A DNA stretch of 64,000 nucleotides from Rhyzopertha dominica (GCA_025024175.1 QCXZ01000001.1:33536942-33600941), one strand, 5' to 3'. Positions 1-12,900 are shown, counted from the first letter of the stretch. A program made the numbers and translations. Notes: generated by a model not told the origin, from the sequence alone.

Positions 1-2
1 AT

Positions 3-2180
3 GTTAACAGTTCTGTTATTGATTATAATATTTCCGATCATTCTGGTATTACTTTTGAAACCCATTTTTGTTTTAACAAATCCACTGTCGAAGAAAAAAT
101 AATCTATCCTATAACGGAACAAGGCCTATTTAACTTATATAATGAATTAGAATCTATAAATTGGTCATTTGTGTATGATGACAAATTAAACATCGATGAC
201 AAATTTGATAATTTTCTTTATTTACTTTCTTCAGCAGTAAAGACAAATCTTCCAGCACGTAGCACTAAAGGCAAATGTCAAAAGGTGATCAGTTGGTTCA
301 ATGAGGAACTTAAAAACTTAAGAAATACGCTAAGTTTATTAATTAGCTTTCATAAAAATAATAATGATCCTGGCTTATTTCAACAAATAAAAATACTTAG
401 ATCTAGATATCGTCATGAGATTAGGAATGCCAAGCAACAAGCTCATGATAATTATGTCAGACTTGCAAAAAATCGACCAAATGCTCTCTGGAAACTAATT
501 AATAATTTAAACAACAAAAACATGCATACTGCTGACTGTCCGTTTTCAGCTGACGAACTAAATAATTATTTCTCCACAATTGCGGCAAATATAACAGGTG
601 GCCTATCCCAAGATTCTAATTCTACCCTTAATACTATTTCTATTCCCTCTCAATATCCGGCTTTTTCTTTTACAGGTATTTCCTTGAATAATGTTAGAGA
701 TATTATTTCTCATCTTAAAAATACATCATCTCGAGATGTACATTACCTGAATGTAAAAATTATAAAGCATGTAATAAATTTAATTATTTCTCCTCTAACC
801 GTGCTCTTGAATGAATCTATTGAGGCTGGTATTTATCCTGCTGCCCTAAAAAAGTCTAAAATCGTTCCCATTTACAAAAAAGGTGACGCAAATTCTCTTA
901 ATAACTATCGCCCAATTTCCATAACACCAGTCATAAGTAAGATCTTCGAAAAAGCCTTGCAACTTCAACTATCCGAACATATGGAGCTGCATCACATATA
1001 CTCCACATGTCAATATGGATTTCGTAAAACAAAATCTACATCATTAGCTGTCCAACATTTGGTATCCTTGATTCATAATAGTTTTGAAAGTAATTTACAT
1101 GGTGGGGCGGTGTTCTGTGACTTAACTAAAGCATTCGACTGTCTTTCAATTGATGTACTTGAAAGAAAATTTTGCTATTACAATTTTTCTGTAAAGTCAA
1201 TCAATTTATTAACTTCATATCTAATGCCTCGTGAACAAATGGTAATATCAAAGTCAGGCAAATCGAGTTATCTACCGGTCAATCAAGGAGTTCCACAGGG
1301 ATCTGTATTAGGCCCAACACTTTTCCTTATCTACATCAACGATTTAGAAAATATCATTAAAGATGGAAACTTAATATTGTTCGCTGATGATACTACATAT
1401 TTTAGTACAAACAAAAACGCTAATTTACTAAAATGCCATTTAACTGAAATGAAGTCAAACTTGTCAACTTGGTTTACATCTAATAGTCTATTACTAAATG
1501 AGTCCAAGACTGTTACGTCATGCTTTACACTAAAGAATTTAACATGCGATATAGAAAATCAAGAGTCTGTTAACTTTTTGGGAATACGATTAGATCCACA
1601 ACTTACCTGGCATTCTCACATTGACTACGTTACTTCCAAGACCGCCAAAAATATATTTCTTTTGAAATCTCTTCGCGATATAATCTCAGATAAAATCCTA
1701 TTGAATGTGTATTTTGCTTACATACATGCTAGGTTAACTTATGGAATATTAGTCTGGGGGCATTCTCCTGCATCTGATCGCTTATTCAAATTGCAGCGAA
1801 GAGCTGTCAGAGTAATTGCAAATTTGGATTATCAGGCAGATTGCAGAAAATCTTTTCAAAAGTTTAAAATTTTAACATTGCCTAGCTGTTACATACTATC
1901 TTGTCTATTATTTGTTAAAACTCACTTAGGTTCTTATACTACTCGTGGTGAATCACATATGCTTAATTTAAGGGGAAATCAAAATTTAAATGTTAACTTC
2001 CATCGTTTGCAAAGAAGCCGAAGCAGTGTTTCTTACTGGGGTCCCANACTGTTTAATAAATTACCTGCACAAATTCAAAGCTTAGATTTAACAGTTTTTA
2101 AGAAAAAAGTTAAGTCATATCTACTTTGTAAAAATTTCTACTCCTTGGAGGAATTTTTAAATACTTCTTATTTATTATAA
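3..2180 (+). CDS. Non-LTR retrotransposon ORF2, partial (endonuclease end plus reverse transcriptase)
   Basis: This is the C-terminal part of a LINE polyprotein that copies its RNA at a nicked chromosomal target. The frame is open from base 3, so the ORF starts left of the window; the first in-frame ATG at 171 is internal. An ISDHSGI motif near base 30 matches the last catalytic block (SDH) of the APE-type endonuclease. The reverse transcriptase follows: a NYRPIS block, an F-x-D-L-x-KAFD motif A (Asp at 1119-1121), a QGVPQGSVLGP motif B, and the FADD catalytic box at 1380-1391. A thumb/C-terminal region runs to the TAA stop. No stop or frameshift is visible, with one ambiguous base at 2047. 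Style resembles Jockey/CR1-group elements, but the clade is not resolved. Confidence 0.9.
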   Translation, partial: VNSSVIDYNISDHSGITFETHFCFNKSTVEEKIIYPITEQGLFNLYNELESINWSFVYDDKLNIDDKFDNFLYLLSSAVKTNLPARSTKGKCQKVISWFNEELKNLRNTLSLLISFHKNNNDPGLFQQIKILRSRYRHEIRNAKQQAHDNYVRLAKNRPNALWKLINNLNNKNMHTADCPFSADELNNYFSTIAANITGGLSQDSNSTLNTISIPSQYPAFSFTGISLNNVRDIISHLKNTSSRDVHYLNVKIIKHVINLIISPLTVLLNESIEAGIYPAALKKSKIVPIYKKGDANSLNNYRPISITPVISKIFEKALQLQLSEHMELHHIYSTCQYGFRKTKSTSLAVQHLVSLIHNSFESNLHGGAVFCDLTKAFDCLSIDVLERKFCYYNFSVKSINLLTSYLMPREQMVISKSGKSSYLPVNQGVPQGSVLGPTLFLIYINDLENIIKDGNLILFADDTTYFSTNKNANLLKCHLTEMKSNLSTWFTSNSLLLNESKTVTSCFTLKNLTCDIENQESVNFLGIRLDPQLTWHSHIDYVTSKTAKNIFLLKSLRDIISDKILLNVYFAYIHARLTYGILVWGHSPASDRLFKLQRRAVRVIANLDYQADCRKSFQKFKILTLPSCYILSCLLFVKTHLGSYTTRGESHMLNLRGNQNLNVNFHRLQRSRSSVSYWGPXLFNKLPAQIQSLDLTVFKKKVKSYLLCKNFYSLEEFLNTSYLL

Positions 2181-2296
2181 TATCTTGTTTTAGTTTAGTT
2201 TATCTTTTATATAACGCTGTATTTTGACGTGTGTTAACACTGTAATTGTGAACCAACACAAATATATTTATTATTATTTATTATTATTATTATTAT
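2181..2296 (+). repeat. LINE 3' UTR ending in an ATT-repeat tail
   Basis: A short untranslated stretch follows the retrotransposon stop codon and ends in a TTA/ATT microsatellite (about 2265-2296). A simple-repeat tail rather than poly(A) is typical of several LINE clades, so this likely marks the 3' end of the element. No target duplication can be checked because the 5' end is outside the window. Confidence 0.65.
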
Positions 2297-3579
2297 GTAA
2301 AAAAACTGATCAAAAACTGAGATCTCTTAAAAAACATGCATTTGCATATTTAAAAATGTGGTCAAAGTGACAAAAACCACAATCATATTGCTAATACAAA
2401 ATAGTTAGGTGCTAAAGGTACACTTCATAAAATAATTCTTTAGATATCTTTATTTACTCATGAAATTATTGTATTAGTAAATAAAGATTTGGTATTTTGT
2501 AGTTTGCATAAAGATTAAAATTGTTTATTACAAGAAATTGTTACATGGTGAAATATATGCTGAAATACTTTAGAGTACTTCGATTTTAGACATGTACTAG
2601 CAAGTTGACAAAATAGCGGAGTGTGAGGCGCCAAAAATATAGATGTAAGTACAAGATAATTTAAAATGATATAGAAAGTGATGCAATTCAGTTGACATTT
2701 GAAACATTAATTCAACTTCTTTCAAGGTCTTTTCAAATAGTAGTGCGAGAACCACACTACAGATACTTTTATGTTTTCTTCACTTTCTTCCAAGGAAACA
2801 ATAAATAAATATAGGACCAAAGTCCCTCTGGCTCCAGAGAGCTCTCAGCGGCTCTGAAGTTAATAATGCTTTTATGGTAATACGGCATTCTTCTGGAGGA
2901 ACAATCATTCCAGTTTGGGAATGCGTGAGCGTAGGCATCGTGACAGCCCAGAGATATTATTTTCGAGATTACGACGCGTTATCTGAAACGTCTAAAGAAA
3001 TCTTCGAGCACCGAGTGAAATCGAAGTTGTTAAAAGGTAACGCCATTGTCAGACAAACGTTGCGTAATTATATTTTTGAAATGAGGCCAGCAACCATACG
3101 GCACATTTGAGTTATAAATGAGTTTTAAATGTTCCGTTGTGTTCGCTCCGTCAAACCTAAGCGTTCGACTAATGGTTTCGATTATTCTACAAATTGAAAT
3201 GAGGATCAAAGCATAGCTTCCAGAAATATAATTTGCTGATAAAAGTTGTATTAAAATTCATCACACTAGTATATAAAAGCATTCTGTAAGTGTTTATAGC
3301 AAAATATCGTCGTTTTGCTTAACGAATCTTGAAGCCATGTAGTCGAAATACAGATGAACACTTATTTATAGTTTACAATCTGTCAAGAAAGATAATCATT
3401 GATGGTAAAAAAAAGAGTAGCATTTTAAAAATCTATTGAAATACCTATTAACTATGATGAATGTTCGTTACTAATACTTATAATAACTACAAGCAGCAGT
3501 TTGATGGTGATCTAACCGTTAAAGGGCAACTTGATCGGTAAGGACGTGTATTTTTTAAGTTAAGCGTAAAGGTGACGAC
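2297..3579. other. No recognised feature
   Basis: AT-rich sequence with many stops. A 78-codon frame at 2874-3110 (+) has no recognised domain, splice context or homologous look, and is probably chance. Confidence 0.5.
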
Positions 3580-3960
3580 ATAACTTCCGCCTTGTATAAG
3601 GAGTGTACAGTTGCTCTCTACGCTGATGATTTTTCCAATTTTTTCAATACTTTATTCAACGCAGATCAAACTATGCTTCAAAGTGAAATAAATTCCAATA
3701 TGGGTAGGCTTCTTTCATGATTCAGCACTAATCCTATATACGTAAATGTAACAAAAACTAACTACATTTGTTTCCACAATAGGCAATACTTGTAATCGCT
3801 AGAATAAAGCATTGAGGTTGATAATGAACCAATAATAGGGCTGTTTAATTTTTTAAGTGTTTGTTTTAGTAGCTTATTAACGTAAAAATATGCCTACATG
3901 CTCATCGCTGCACAAAAAATTTCAAAATATTAAGTAACATTTAAATAAATTAAGTACAAA
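3580..3960 (+). pseudogene. Decayed LINE reverse transcriptase fragment
   Basis: One frame reads ALYADD at 3613-3630, the catalytic YADD box of a non-LTR reverse transcriptase. It is followed by a pattern resembling the family's N-x-x-KT-x-Y-I-x-F block (TKTNYICF). At least three stops interrupt it. Nothing upstream of motif C is recognisable, so this is a short remnant of an element other than the one at the left edge. Confidence 0.5.
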
Positions 3961-3974
3961 GTTCGTTCTAAAGA

Positions 3975-4574
3975 CAGAGGCTAGAAAACGATGCTTTGCG
4001 ATGAGGCTAGTGAGTGACGTAGAAAACCAAAGTGGTATAAGTTCAGGGTTTCTATAAATGATTCATGCATCCAAGGCACTTATGGATTAAATTAATTTAA
4101 CGCCCCTCTGGAAAGTGGCATGCTTGTCATCTGTCGATTTTTGAATTATTTGATATATTTTAATATGAGAAAACGCCTGGGAGTGTGTATTTTCAACATA
4201 TTCTGGAGTGTTTTGTGGGATGATTAACTTTCAGGTTGCAGAAAGCTCACATTTCGCAGCTGTGTTGTGACATTGATCTCCAACCTTCAGCACTATCGCC
4301 GTGCATTTTGTAGCTTGGCAGCAGTTACAAAAAGGCGGCACAAAGAATTCAGAAATCAACGCCGCACGCGTTGAACGAATCATTTATACAAGCCCTATAT
4401 AAAACTTGCAAGCTTCAACGAAATCTGATTAAATTGTCCTTTGTCATTTCATTTAATAAGCTGAAAAGCAACTGTTTCAGGTTTTAATTTTGTAAAGATA
4501 TGTAACTTTGTTTCTAGCATAACGTCTACATCACGAGCCTAACCTAATTGCGAGGGGCTGCTTTCTAGCCTCTG
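3975..4574. mobile_element. Non-autonomous DNA transposon (MITE) with CAGAGG ends
   Basis: The ends form an inverted repeat: CAGAGGCTAGAAA at 3975-3987 and its exact complement at 4562-4574. Imperfect pairing continues inward for about 35 more bases (GCGATGAGGCTAG...GACGTAGA against its diverged complement at 4524-4552). CAGNG ends recall hAT elements, but no 8-bp target duplication is visible, so the superfamily is uncertain. There is no coding capacity. Confidence 0.6.
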
Positions 4575-4689
4575 CTTGGCACGCATACTTTACTTTTTAA
4601 AATCTATTTTCCGTTTCATTTGCGCCAGTACGTTTCTACAACCACTATAAATACATCCGACACAGAATTACAATTTTGTCAACAGGCCA

Positions 4690-5250
4690 ATTACAAGGGT
4701 TGAAAGTGAAAGCATGTTGGATTGGAAACAACACTGAAGTACACTTCGCTCAAAGTTGAGTAAGTAATATCTTTGAACTATTTAGGCCATATATGTTCGT
4801 CGTCGATTAATCCTTCTTAAAGGACCTGACTTTTTACCGATGTCTATGGTCGGCATCTTCGGAGGATGGAATATCAAAAAGGTAAAACTGTCAATATGTG
4901 ACACTGACAGTCACATCTATTCCGTGCGTGTGCGACCAAGCAATACCGGCAACCAGACGCTACTAATTTTCAAAACCTCGTCTCTTCTGTTAAAGTCATT
5001 ATGTTTGTGTGAATTTCACAAATAAATCTCCACAATAGTGCAGTGGTTAACGCCAGTGATACAGCGCAAAATTCTCACCATGATGCAATCGAGAAGCCAC
5101 TTGAACGTGGCACACAGATGAAAGTTGTTTGGCAGAAAGGATTTGTTTTAAATTGCAAATTAAGACACATTTCGCGGACATTTAAACTTACGTTTGAGCT
5201 ATTCGGGCCACATGTCCGTCGTTGATTAATCCTTCTTAAAGGACCTTACT
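4690..5250 (+). repeat. Diverged direct repeat, two copies about 415 bp apart
   Basis: The block ending GATTAATCCTTCTTAAAGGACC at about 4806-4827 recurs at about 5223-5244. The preceding roughly 60 bases (a TTGAACTATTTAGGCCATAT stretch and its diverged partner) also align. This looks like two copies of one dispersed or tandem unit. The small frames inside (4840-5025, 5043-5225) look non-coding. Confidence 0.45.
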
Positions 5251-7265
5251 TATTCAGCTCTATATAGTGAGTTGTGTCTAAACACAAGGATTGTAATTTT
5301 TTATATTTAATGGGATATAAATCACCTAGAATTGATCGAAAATCCTGCAACGGCTGCAACAGGACGAGATAATTTTGATTTAACAACTGGAGGTCGAGAG
5401 CTCCTCAAAATACGTTGCCCACGAAGTTAGTTTGCATATTCCCATTTTCAGCTCGGTTTAATATCTACGTCTGCTAATGTGTGTTTAGCGGTTTCGCGCG
5501 TTTTATTACCAACAAGGGCGCTCATAAACATGATTTCCATAATTACCATTCCATGTTCAGAAGCAAGAATTTTGCAGGAATCTGCAGACTATAAATAGAC
5601 CAGCCTCCATAATTGAAAACAAAGCTTGTTTTCTGGATAAACGACGACTAAAGTACTGCAATACATTTTATTACTGGCCTGTGGACGAACGCTCTTTATA
5701 TAACGTTAACATTGACTTTAATCCGCTTTGGAGTGTAGTGGAAAACAGTTTAGTATTAACTTTGTCGAAACTCGAGGATTTTACGTTTCGTCCGAAACAT
5801 GAGAAGGGTAGGGCAAAAAAATTAATTGGGGGCAGCTAATCCTATGTAATTAGTGTCTGTCCGCAGAATGGTGATTGAGTAAAGGGTTTATCCTCAAGCT
5901 TAGATGCAGAAGAAGTGTCCTTATTGCAGAAATCTACGAGAAAGTTACTACTTCCAAGTCGTAATGAAATAAGAAACACTAATTAGTATGCCCATAATCG
6001 AGAATCTTACGGCACATTTTACCTGCTGTAGGGTGTAGTTATTAGAGTATTATCTTTATTTTGCCATAAAAATATTATTTTACTTAAAACATTTTAAAGA
6101 AAATCTAAACATTAAAAATGCTTCTATACTGGATTATTATCCAAGTCGCGTCGGAAAGCAACTAAAATTTATGTAAGACGAATAACGTATGTGACTATGT
6201 GAGCCTTATTTCTACCAAATCGATGGTCGTCAAACCACATTTTCCTGATGGAGTAAGTTCAAACCGTTCATAACCCATAATCTTATTTTGTACGCCTTAT
6301 TTTGTATTTTGACGCTTCTTTATTGCACATACTTGAAAGCATTACAGTCCACAACCACGTATAGGCGTTTCAATTTAACTACACTCTGAGTAATAGCAGT
6401 AGCCGCCCGTCAAAATTAAAAAAAGTTATCACAATGTCGTGACGTTTCTTGTTCTGTGAGTGCCTACTTAAAATGACTGCCCTTAAAGTATATTCAGTTG
6501 ACTTTGAGTGATCAAGCAATAAAAGGGGGCCGGCCTCTTAATAGGTACGAGCTTGTAAAATATCCGAGGAGTATGTACCCTTCTGTACCAGAATTCATTT
6601 TCATCATAACTTTTTCTTCACCCTTCTTTGGAAACACGTGAAAACTATACTCGGGATTTCGCCGATGAAGTGAGTTGCAACCCGATACACAGCAGAAGGC
6701 AGCAAGGGTTACTTTTGCTCTTTCTCTCCTGCAACAAATTTGAGGTTATATGACGCCATACAAAATAAAACACGTCTTTGTGTATGGAGAATGCTCAACA
6801 CCACGCAACGCAAGAAGTTTAGGCACCTTATCCAAAAGCCAAAACGCTGATTATCGATCGAATATTTGTTAATATCAGATATTTAACAGTTAAAATGTGG
6901 ATATGAACAACGACGCTGCTAAACCAAATTATCCAGAGCCGCTAATGTTGGATTGACCCACTAGGTAGCGTATCGCTTATCACGAAACGGGTAACACAAA
7001 GTAACGGTAATTTTCTAATTGCATAGTGGCAGCCATGAGCAGGTGGCAGCACTGCGGGACAGTGAACTTGAGCAAGCAAACACTAAACACTTTGCCATTT
7101 TAGGAAACGTATGTAAAACATGTACCAGTAGAGAGTAGAACGGGCATGAGCGTGCGTGCGTTCGTTATAAAAATGTTTTATACAAATAGTCATAGTTTGT
7201 AACTTGCGCATAGGAAGTTCCAACCTTTTTACAACTTAACACAAAAATTTGGATTGATAACTAAC
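5251..7265. other. No recognised feature
   Basis: AT-rich sequence, all frames broken. I found no motif, repeat pair or RNA gene that I can support. Confidence 0.5.
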
Positions 7266-7835
7266 CCAAATGATGTTCATTTCTCAAGTTACGTGAATAA
7301 GCAAAACTACCGTTACTGGACATACACAAATCCTAATGAAGTTCATAAGCGCCATTTGCACGCTTGTAAGTAGTAAGTATTGTATGCTGTATCACTACAT
7401 AGGATCATCGAACCTTTTTTTAATGAACAGGGGATTACATTAACTGGTAATGCGGAGCTTTACGTGGAGATGTTACAATTTTTCACTACACCGGAATTGA
7501 ACAATTTTCTAAACGTTCAAGAAACCTGGTTTCAAAAGGATGGAGCAACATCATACACTGCATGTCAATCAATGGAAGCTGTACGAGAATTATTGTTCGG
7601 TGACCGTGTCTCAAATTCGATAAACGTTTACTGGCCCTCTAGATCGCTAGATTTAGCCGTTTGTGATTATTTGTAGAGCTATCTCAACAGTAAAGTGTAC
7701 ACGACTCGATCAAAAACTTTAAAAGCAGAGAATTCAGGATGAAATTCACTGTATCCCAGGTGAAACATTCCAGGTGGCTTTTGCCAACAGATGCAAGAGA
7801 ACTATAAATTTCTAAACTATATTATTTTGGCCTAG
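7266..7835 (+). pseudogene. mariner-like (DDE_3 type) transposase, C-terminal remnant
   Basis: Transposases of this group cut and paste DNA with a DDE/D catalytic triad. A conceptual read from 7272 gives a YVNKQNYRYW block, then an open stretch (7380-7676) with EPFFNEQG, a WFQKDGATSYTACQSM block carrying the second catalytic Asp, and WPSRSLDLAVCDYL carrying the third. After a stop it continues as YLNSKVYTTR. There are stops before 7380 and after 7676, and the HTH-containing N terminus is missing. The block order matches insect mariner-like elements whose N-terminal half is the DUF4817-type HTH; a fragment of that half occurs at 22.83 kb. Confidence 0.75.
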
Positions 7836-8008
7836 AATCTAATATTAATTGTCTAAATGTCTTGGAGCTTCTGTCTATAGTTATAGTAAAAATAAAGGAT
7901 TAAGATATACATCAAGGTATATGTATCATGTATATATCCCACTTTGACCTCGGACTTAAATACGAATTTGATAGCGCAGTAATTAGCACGTTTGACTAGT
8001 GTTCAAAG

Positions 8009-8424
8009 CAGGGGCGGATCCAAGGGGGGGTGGGGGGGGGAACTGCGGGAGAGTTCCCCCCCCCCCAAAAAAAAGTTGTACGTTATACATTTTTTCCAAT
8101 GAGACGACGAAAATCGTAAAAAATCAACAATTGAACATTTAATAATAAAATTATCGATAATGTTTTAATATATAAGTTACCGCATTTCCATAATAAATGT
8201 CGCTCTGCGAAGAAAAGGACTTTGAGTTGCTAATCAATTTCATTTACTCTATAAGGATTCATTTGAAAATAAGCGTATTTCCGCGTATTGATTAGATACT
8301 ATAAAATACATGTTGAAATATGTATCAAAAATAAATCTATGGTTTACATTTACACATTTCTTAAATAAAGTACAAAGTTATGTAGTTCCCCCCGCCCTAA
8401 AATCCTACTCTGGATCCGCCCCTG
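8009..8424. mobile_element. hAT-type MITE with 8-bp target duplication
   Basis: A 416-bp element with termini CAGGGGCGGATCCA and TGGATCCGCCCCTG. It is flanked by GTTCAAAG (8001-8008) and GTGCAAAG (8425-8432), an 8-bp duplication with one mismatch. Both the CAGGG ends and the 8-bp duplication are hAT hallmarks. The subterminal regions hold G-runs and C-runs. There is no ORF, so it needs a transposase in trans. Confidence 0.85.
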
Positions 8425-8705
8425 GTGCAAAGGGTCTGGGGTTTTAAACCCAGTTAAAGCCGGCAATACTTTTTCAATACGTATATATGCGTGTTATCCC
8501 AATAAATATCACTTATGTAAATTTAAAATACTTTCAGGCAATTATAATCTTTGATCTTTATCAAAAGTAAGCATAACTCAGACACATTGGAAATGAACCT
8601 AGTTATAGTTATTATATTCTATCCTGCCAATCTAGCAACCCTGCTCAGCGAATGCATTTATTTCCAAGACAAGAAGATACAGCAGGCTGTGGCAATATTG
8701 TTGAG

Positions 8706-9204
8706 AATTAGGCTTTTTAGAACACGTGACTTTCGGAGCGACTGCCAGGGGGCACATGTGAAAACGATGCAGCTTCTAGCGCGCTGTCATAGAAACCCCA
8801 TTACTTAATGCCAACGTCAGTCACTAGAGCTGGGACATTCGGTTCAATTCAAATCGTTCAATCAATCGCGTAGATTCGGATCATTCAAGTCGTTCATATG
8901 GATCGTGAATTGAAAGTGACAGCGGTGTCTCCTGTCTCGCCACAGCATATAAATATGCTGTCATGCTGTGTTCTCGTCGTGTGCTGTCGTCAGCCGTTAA
9001 CTATGTACGACGCACTAACGACGCTGATTCATTAGCTGTGAGCCAAATCAAGGCATGAGTCATTCAATTTGAACGTTTTCTTCATGAAGGACCCAACTCT
9101 ATTAGCCACGAGTCCGTTTCCAAGGTTTCGCAGGCGCGTCCCATTCGTGCGCTTTTTGCCCCCTGGACGCCATATTGGATGACGTAATCTTAAAAAGCCT
9201 AATT
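8706..9204. mobile_element. MITE with AATTAGGCTTTTT inverted ends
   Basis: The left end AATTAGGCTTTTTAG (8706-8720) pairs with CTTAAAAAGCCTAATT (9189-9204). Weaker pairing continues inward: an ACGTGAC/GACGTAAT pair, and CCAGGGGGCA at about 8745 against CCCCCTGG near 9160. A second element appears to lie inside (8825-9101). No target duplication was resolved. Confidence 0.55.
8825..9101. mobile_element. Possible nested MITE inside the 8.7-9.2 kb element
   Basis: TAGAGCTGGG at 8825-8834 pairs with CCCAACTCTA at 9092-9101, one mismatch, and both are followed inward by GTTCAATT/AATTGAAC-like sequence. About 277 bp long, non-coding. The short ends and absent target duplication keep this tentative. 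Confidence 0.4.
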
Positions 9205-9750
9205 ACTGAGCACGACCACTTCTATCGCTCGTACGTTTGACGGACGTCAAATTCCTGATTTACTCTCGATACAACGGTCGTGAAAGTGAGTGTTGAAGTG
9301 ACCTTCATATGTAATGTATCAGTCTAGTTAACTAGCTGGTTAAACATTTCCAATGTTCAAATTTGATAAAAATATTGTCGTGACCGAGGGTTTAAAATAT
9401 ATAAAGTTTAGGTTGTTATATATTTAGTTGTATATTTACCTTACCCATTTTGTCACAGTATTTGGTAAAACGAATCGATAACTAGTAGAAGTCAAAACAA
9501 GTTATTATAATCCCCGTGAAGAACTCGCCTCTTTCATATGTAAAGAGGCACTCGTAAATCCAAGTCCATAAATCAACAGCTACGCAGCTTTAGGCCTGCG
9601 CTTATGCTTCTCATAATCCAAAACACTTTCCCCCGATTTAACATAATAATGGCGGCAGGAATTTATCCCCCAGTACACCGGTGCAGATGTCGCCGACGCC
9701 TGGATATTACGCAACGGAAAGTGAAAATAATTAGACAAAAGCTGAGCATC
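9205..9750 (-). other. Left flank of the foldback element, with an unrecognised minus-strand frame
   Basis: Mostly featureless. A minus-strand frame runs from the insertion point to a stop at 9580 (reading SNYFHFPLRN..., ending KRRPKAA). Joined to the right flank across the target duplication it stays open upstream as well. I do not recognise the protein, so this may be an old gene or transposon exon that was interrupted. Confidence 0.3.
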
Positions 9751-9759
9751 ATAATCCAC

Positions 9760-9930
9760 ACCGGTGTGAAAGCAGCAGCCAAAGATAGCAGCCAATTTTT
9801 CCGAAGTTACACGAATGGACATAGGCGTGCGTTACATACAACGTATGTATTAATATTAAACGCGCCTGCAACGCTAATAATTAGAATCATCACATTTATT
9901 TCAACGTCGTATTTGTTACGAAGATTATAA
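9760..9930 (+). repeat. Left unique terminal inverted repeat (171 bp)
   Basis: Complementary to 18217-18387 with no difference that I could find by eye. It contains the subterminal GTTACATACAACGTATG near-palindrome. The short ORF through it also occurs in the right copy and is not considered coding. Confidence 0.9.
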
Positions 9931-12900
9931 GTGACATCCCCTTCCGATGGGACCCAGGGAGCAAAACAACCCCGAAAATATTGTAAAAATTCATATCGCG
10001 GAAATCGCGCATACGAAATTATTCAAACTTACACATTTATTTTAGAACACCATATTCTACATAGTCTATGAGTGGCATCCCCTTCCAAATGGATCCAGGG
10101 GGTAAAACAACCCCGAAAACACTGAAAAAAATTATATCACGGAAACCGCGCATAGGAAATCATTTAAACCTATAAATTTATTTTAGAACAACATATTCTA
10201 CATAGTGTATGAGTGGCATCCCCTTCCGATGGGATCCAGGGGGTTAAACAACCCCGAAAACACAGAAAAAATACATATCACGGAAACCGCGCATAGGAAA
10301 TCATTTAAACTTAGATATTTCTTTTAGAACATCATATTCTACATAGTGTATAAGTGACATCCCCTTCCGATGGGATCCAGGGGGTTAAACAACCCCGAAA
10401 ACACTGAAAAAATACATATCACGGAAACCGCGCATAGGAAATCATTTAAACTTAGATATTTATTTTAGAACACCATATTCTACATAGTGTATGAGTGGCA
10501 TCCCCTTCTGATGGGATCCAGGGGGTTAAACAACCCCGAAAACACAGAAAAAATACATATCACGGAAACCGCGCATAGGAAATCATTTAAACTTAGATAT
10601 TTATTTTAGAACACCATATTCTACATTGTGTATAAGTGACATCCCCTTCCGATGGGATCCAGGGGCTTAAACAACCCCGAAAACACTGAAAAAATACATA
10701 TCACGGAAACCGCGCATAGGAAATCATTTAAACTTAGATATTTATTTTAGAACACCATATTCTACATAGTGTATGAGTGGCATCCCCTTCCGATGGGATC
10801 CATGGGGTTAAACAACCCCGAAAACACAGAACAAATACATATCACGGAAACCGCGCATAGGAAATCATTTAAACTTAGATATTTATTTTAGAACATCATA
10901 TTCTACATAGTGGATGAGTGGCATCCCCTTCCGATGGGATCCAGGGGGTTAAACAACCCCGAAAACACAGAAAAAATACATATCACGGAAACCGCGCATA
11001 GGAAATCATTTAAACTTAGATATTTATTTTAGAACCTCATATTCTACATAGTGTATAAGAGACATCCCCTTCCGATGGGATCCAGGGGGTTAAACAACCC
11101 CGAAAACACTGAAAAATACATATCACGGAAACCGCGCATAGGAAATCATTTAAACTTAGATATTTATTTTAGAACACCATATTCTACATAGTGTATGAGT
11201 GGCATCCCCTTCCGATGGGATCCAGGGGGTTAAACAACCCCGAAAACACAGAAAAAATACATATCACGGAAACCGCGCATAGGAAATCATTTAAACTTAG
11301 ATAATTATTTTAGAATACCATATTCTACATAGTGTATAAGTGACATCCCCTTCCGATGGGATCTAGGGGTTAAACAACCCCGAAAACAATGAAAAAATTC
11401 ACATCACGGAAGCAGCGCATAGGAAATCATTTAAACTTATAAATTTATTTTAGAACACCATATTCTACATAGTGTATGAGTGGCATCCCCTTCCGATGGG
11501 ATCCAGGGAGTTAAACAACCCCGAAAACACTGAAAAAATACATATCACGGAAACCGCGCATAGGAAATCATTTAAACTTAGATATTTATTTTAGAACATC
11601 ATATTCTACATAGTGTATAAGTGACATCCCCTTCCGATGGGATCCAGGGGGTTAAACAACCCCGAAAACACTGAAAAAATACATATCACGGAAACCGCGC
11701 ATAGGAAATCATTTAAACTTAGATATTTATTTTAGAACACCATATTCTTCATAGTGTATAAGTGACATCCCCTTCCGATGGGATCCAGGGGGTTAAACAA
11801 CCCCGAAAACACAGAAAAAATACATATCACGGAAACCGCGCATAGGAAATCATTTAAACTTAGATATTTATTTTAGAACATCATATTCTACATAGTGTAT
11901 AAGTGACATCCCCTTCCGATGGGATCCAGGGGGTTAAACAACCCCGAAAACACTGAAAAAATACATATCACGGAAACCGCGCATAGGAAATCATTTAAAC
12001 TTAGATATTTATTTTAGAACATCATATTCTACATAGTGTAAGAGTGGCATCTCCTTCCGATGGGATCCAGGGGGTTAAACAACCCTGAAAACACAGAAAA
12101 AATACATATCACGGAAACCGCGCATAGGAAATCATTTAAACTTAGATAATTATTTTAGAACACCATATTCTACATAGTGTATAAGTGACATCCCCTTCCG
12201 ATGGGATCCAGGGGGTTAAACAACCCCGAAAACACTGAAAAAATACATATCACGGAAACCGCGCATAGGAAATCATTTAAACTTAGATATTTATTTTAGA
12301 ACATCATATTCTACATAGTGTATGAGTGGCATCCCCTTCCGATGGGATCCAGGGGGTTAAACAACCCCGAAAACACAGAAAAAATACATATCACGGAAAC
12401 CGCGCATAGGAAATCATTTAAACTTAGATAATTATTTTAGAACACCATATTCTACATAGTGTATAAGTGACATCCCCTTCCGATGGGATCCAGGGGGTTA
12501 AACAACCCCGAAAACACTGAAAAAATTCACATCACGGAAGCAGCGCATAGGAAATCATTTAAACTTATAAATTTATTTTAGAACACCATATTCTACATAG
12601 TGTATGAGTGGCATCCCCTTCCGATGGGATCCAGGGAGTTAAACAACCCCGAAAACACTGAAAAAATACATATCACGGAAACCGCGCATAGGAAATCATT
12701 TAAACTTAGATATTTATTTTAGAACATCATATTCTACATAGTGTATAAGTGACATCCCCTTCCGATGGGATCCAGGGGGTTAAACAACCCCGAAAACACT
12801 GAAAAAATACATATCACGGAAACCGCGCATAGGAAATCATTTAAACTTAGATATTTATTTTAGAACACCATATTCTACATAGTGTATAAGTGACATCCCC

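Noticed and set aside
4840..5225. Two consecutive frames of about 60 codons
   Set aside because: They fall in a diverged direct repeat and do not preserve a shared protein between copies.
9604..9930. 108-codon frame, repeated in the right arm at 18217-18411
   Set aside because: It lies in the terminal inverted repeat, its shared part is present in both arms simply because they are copies, and it has no domain.
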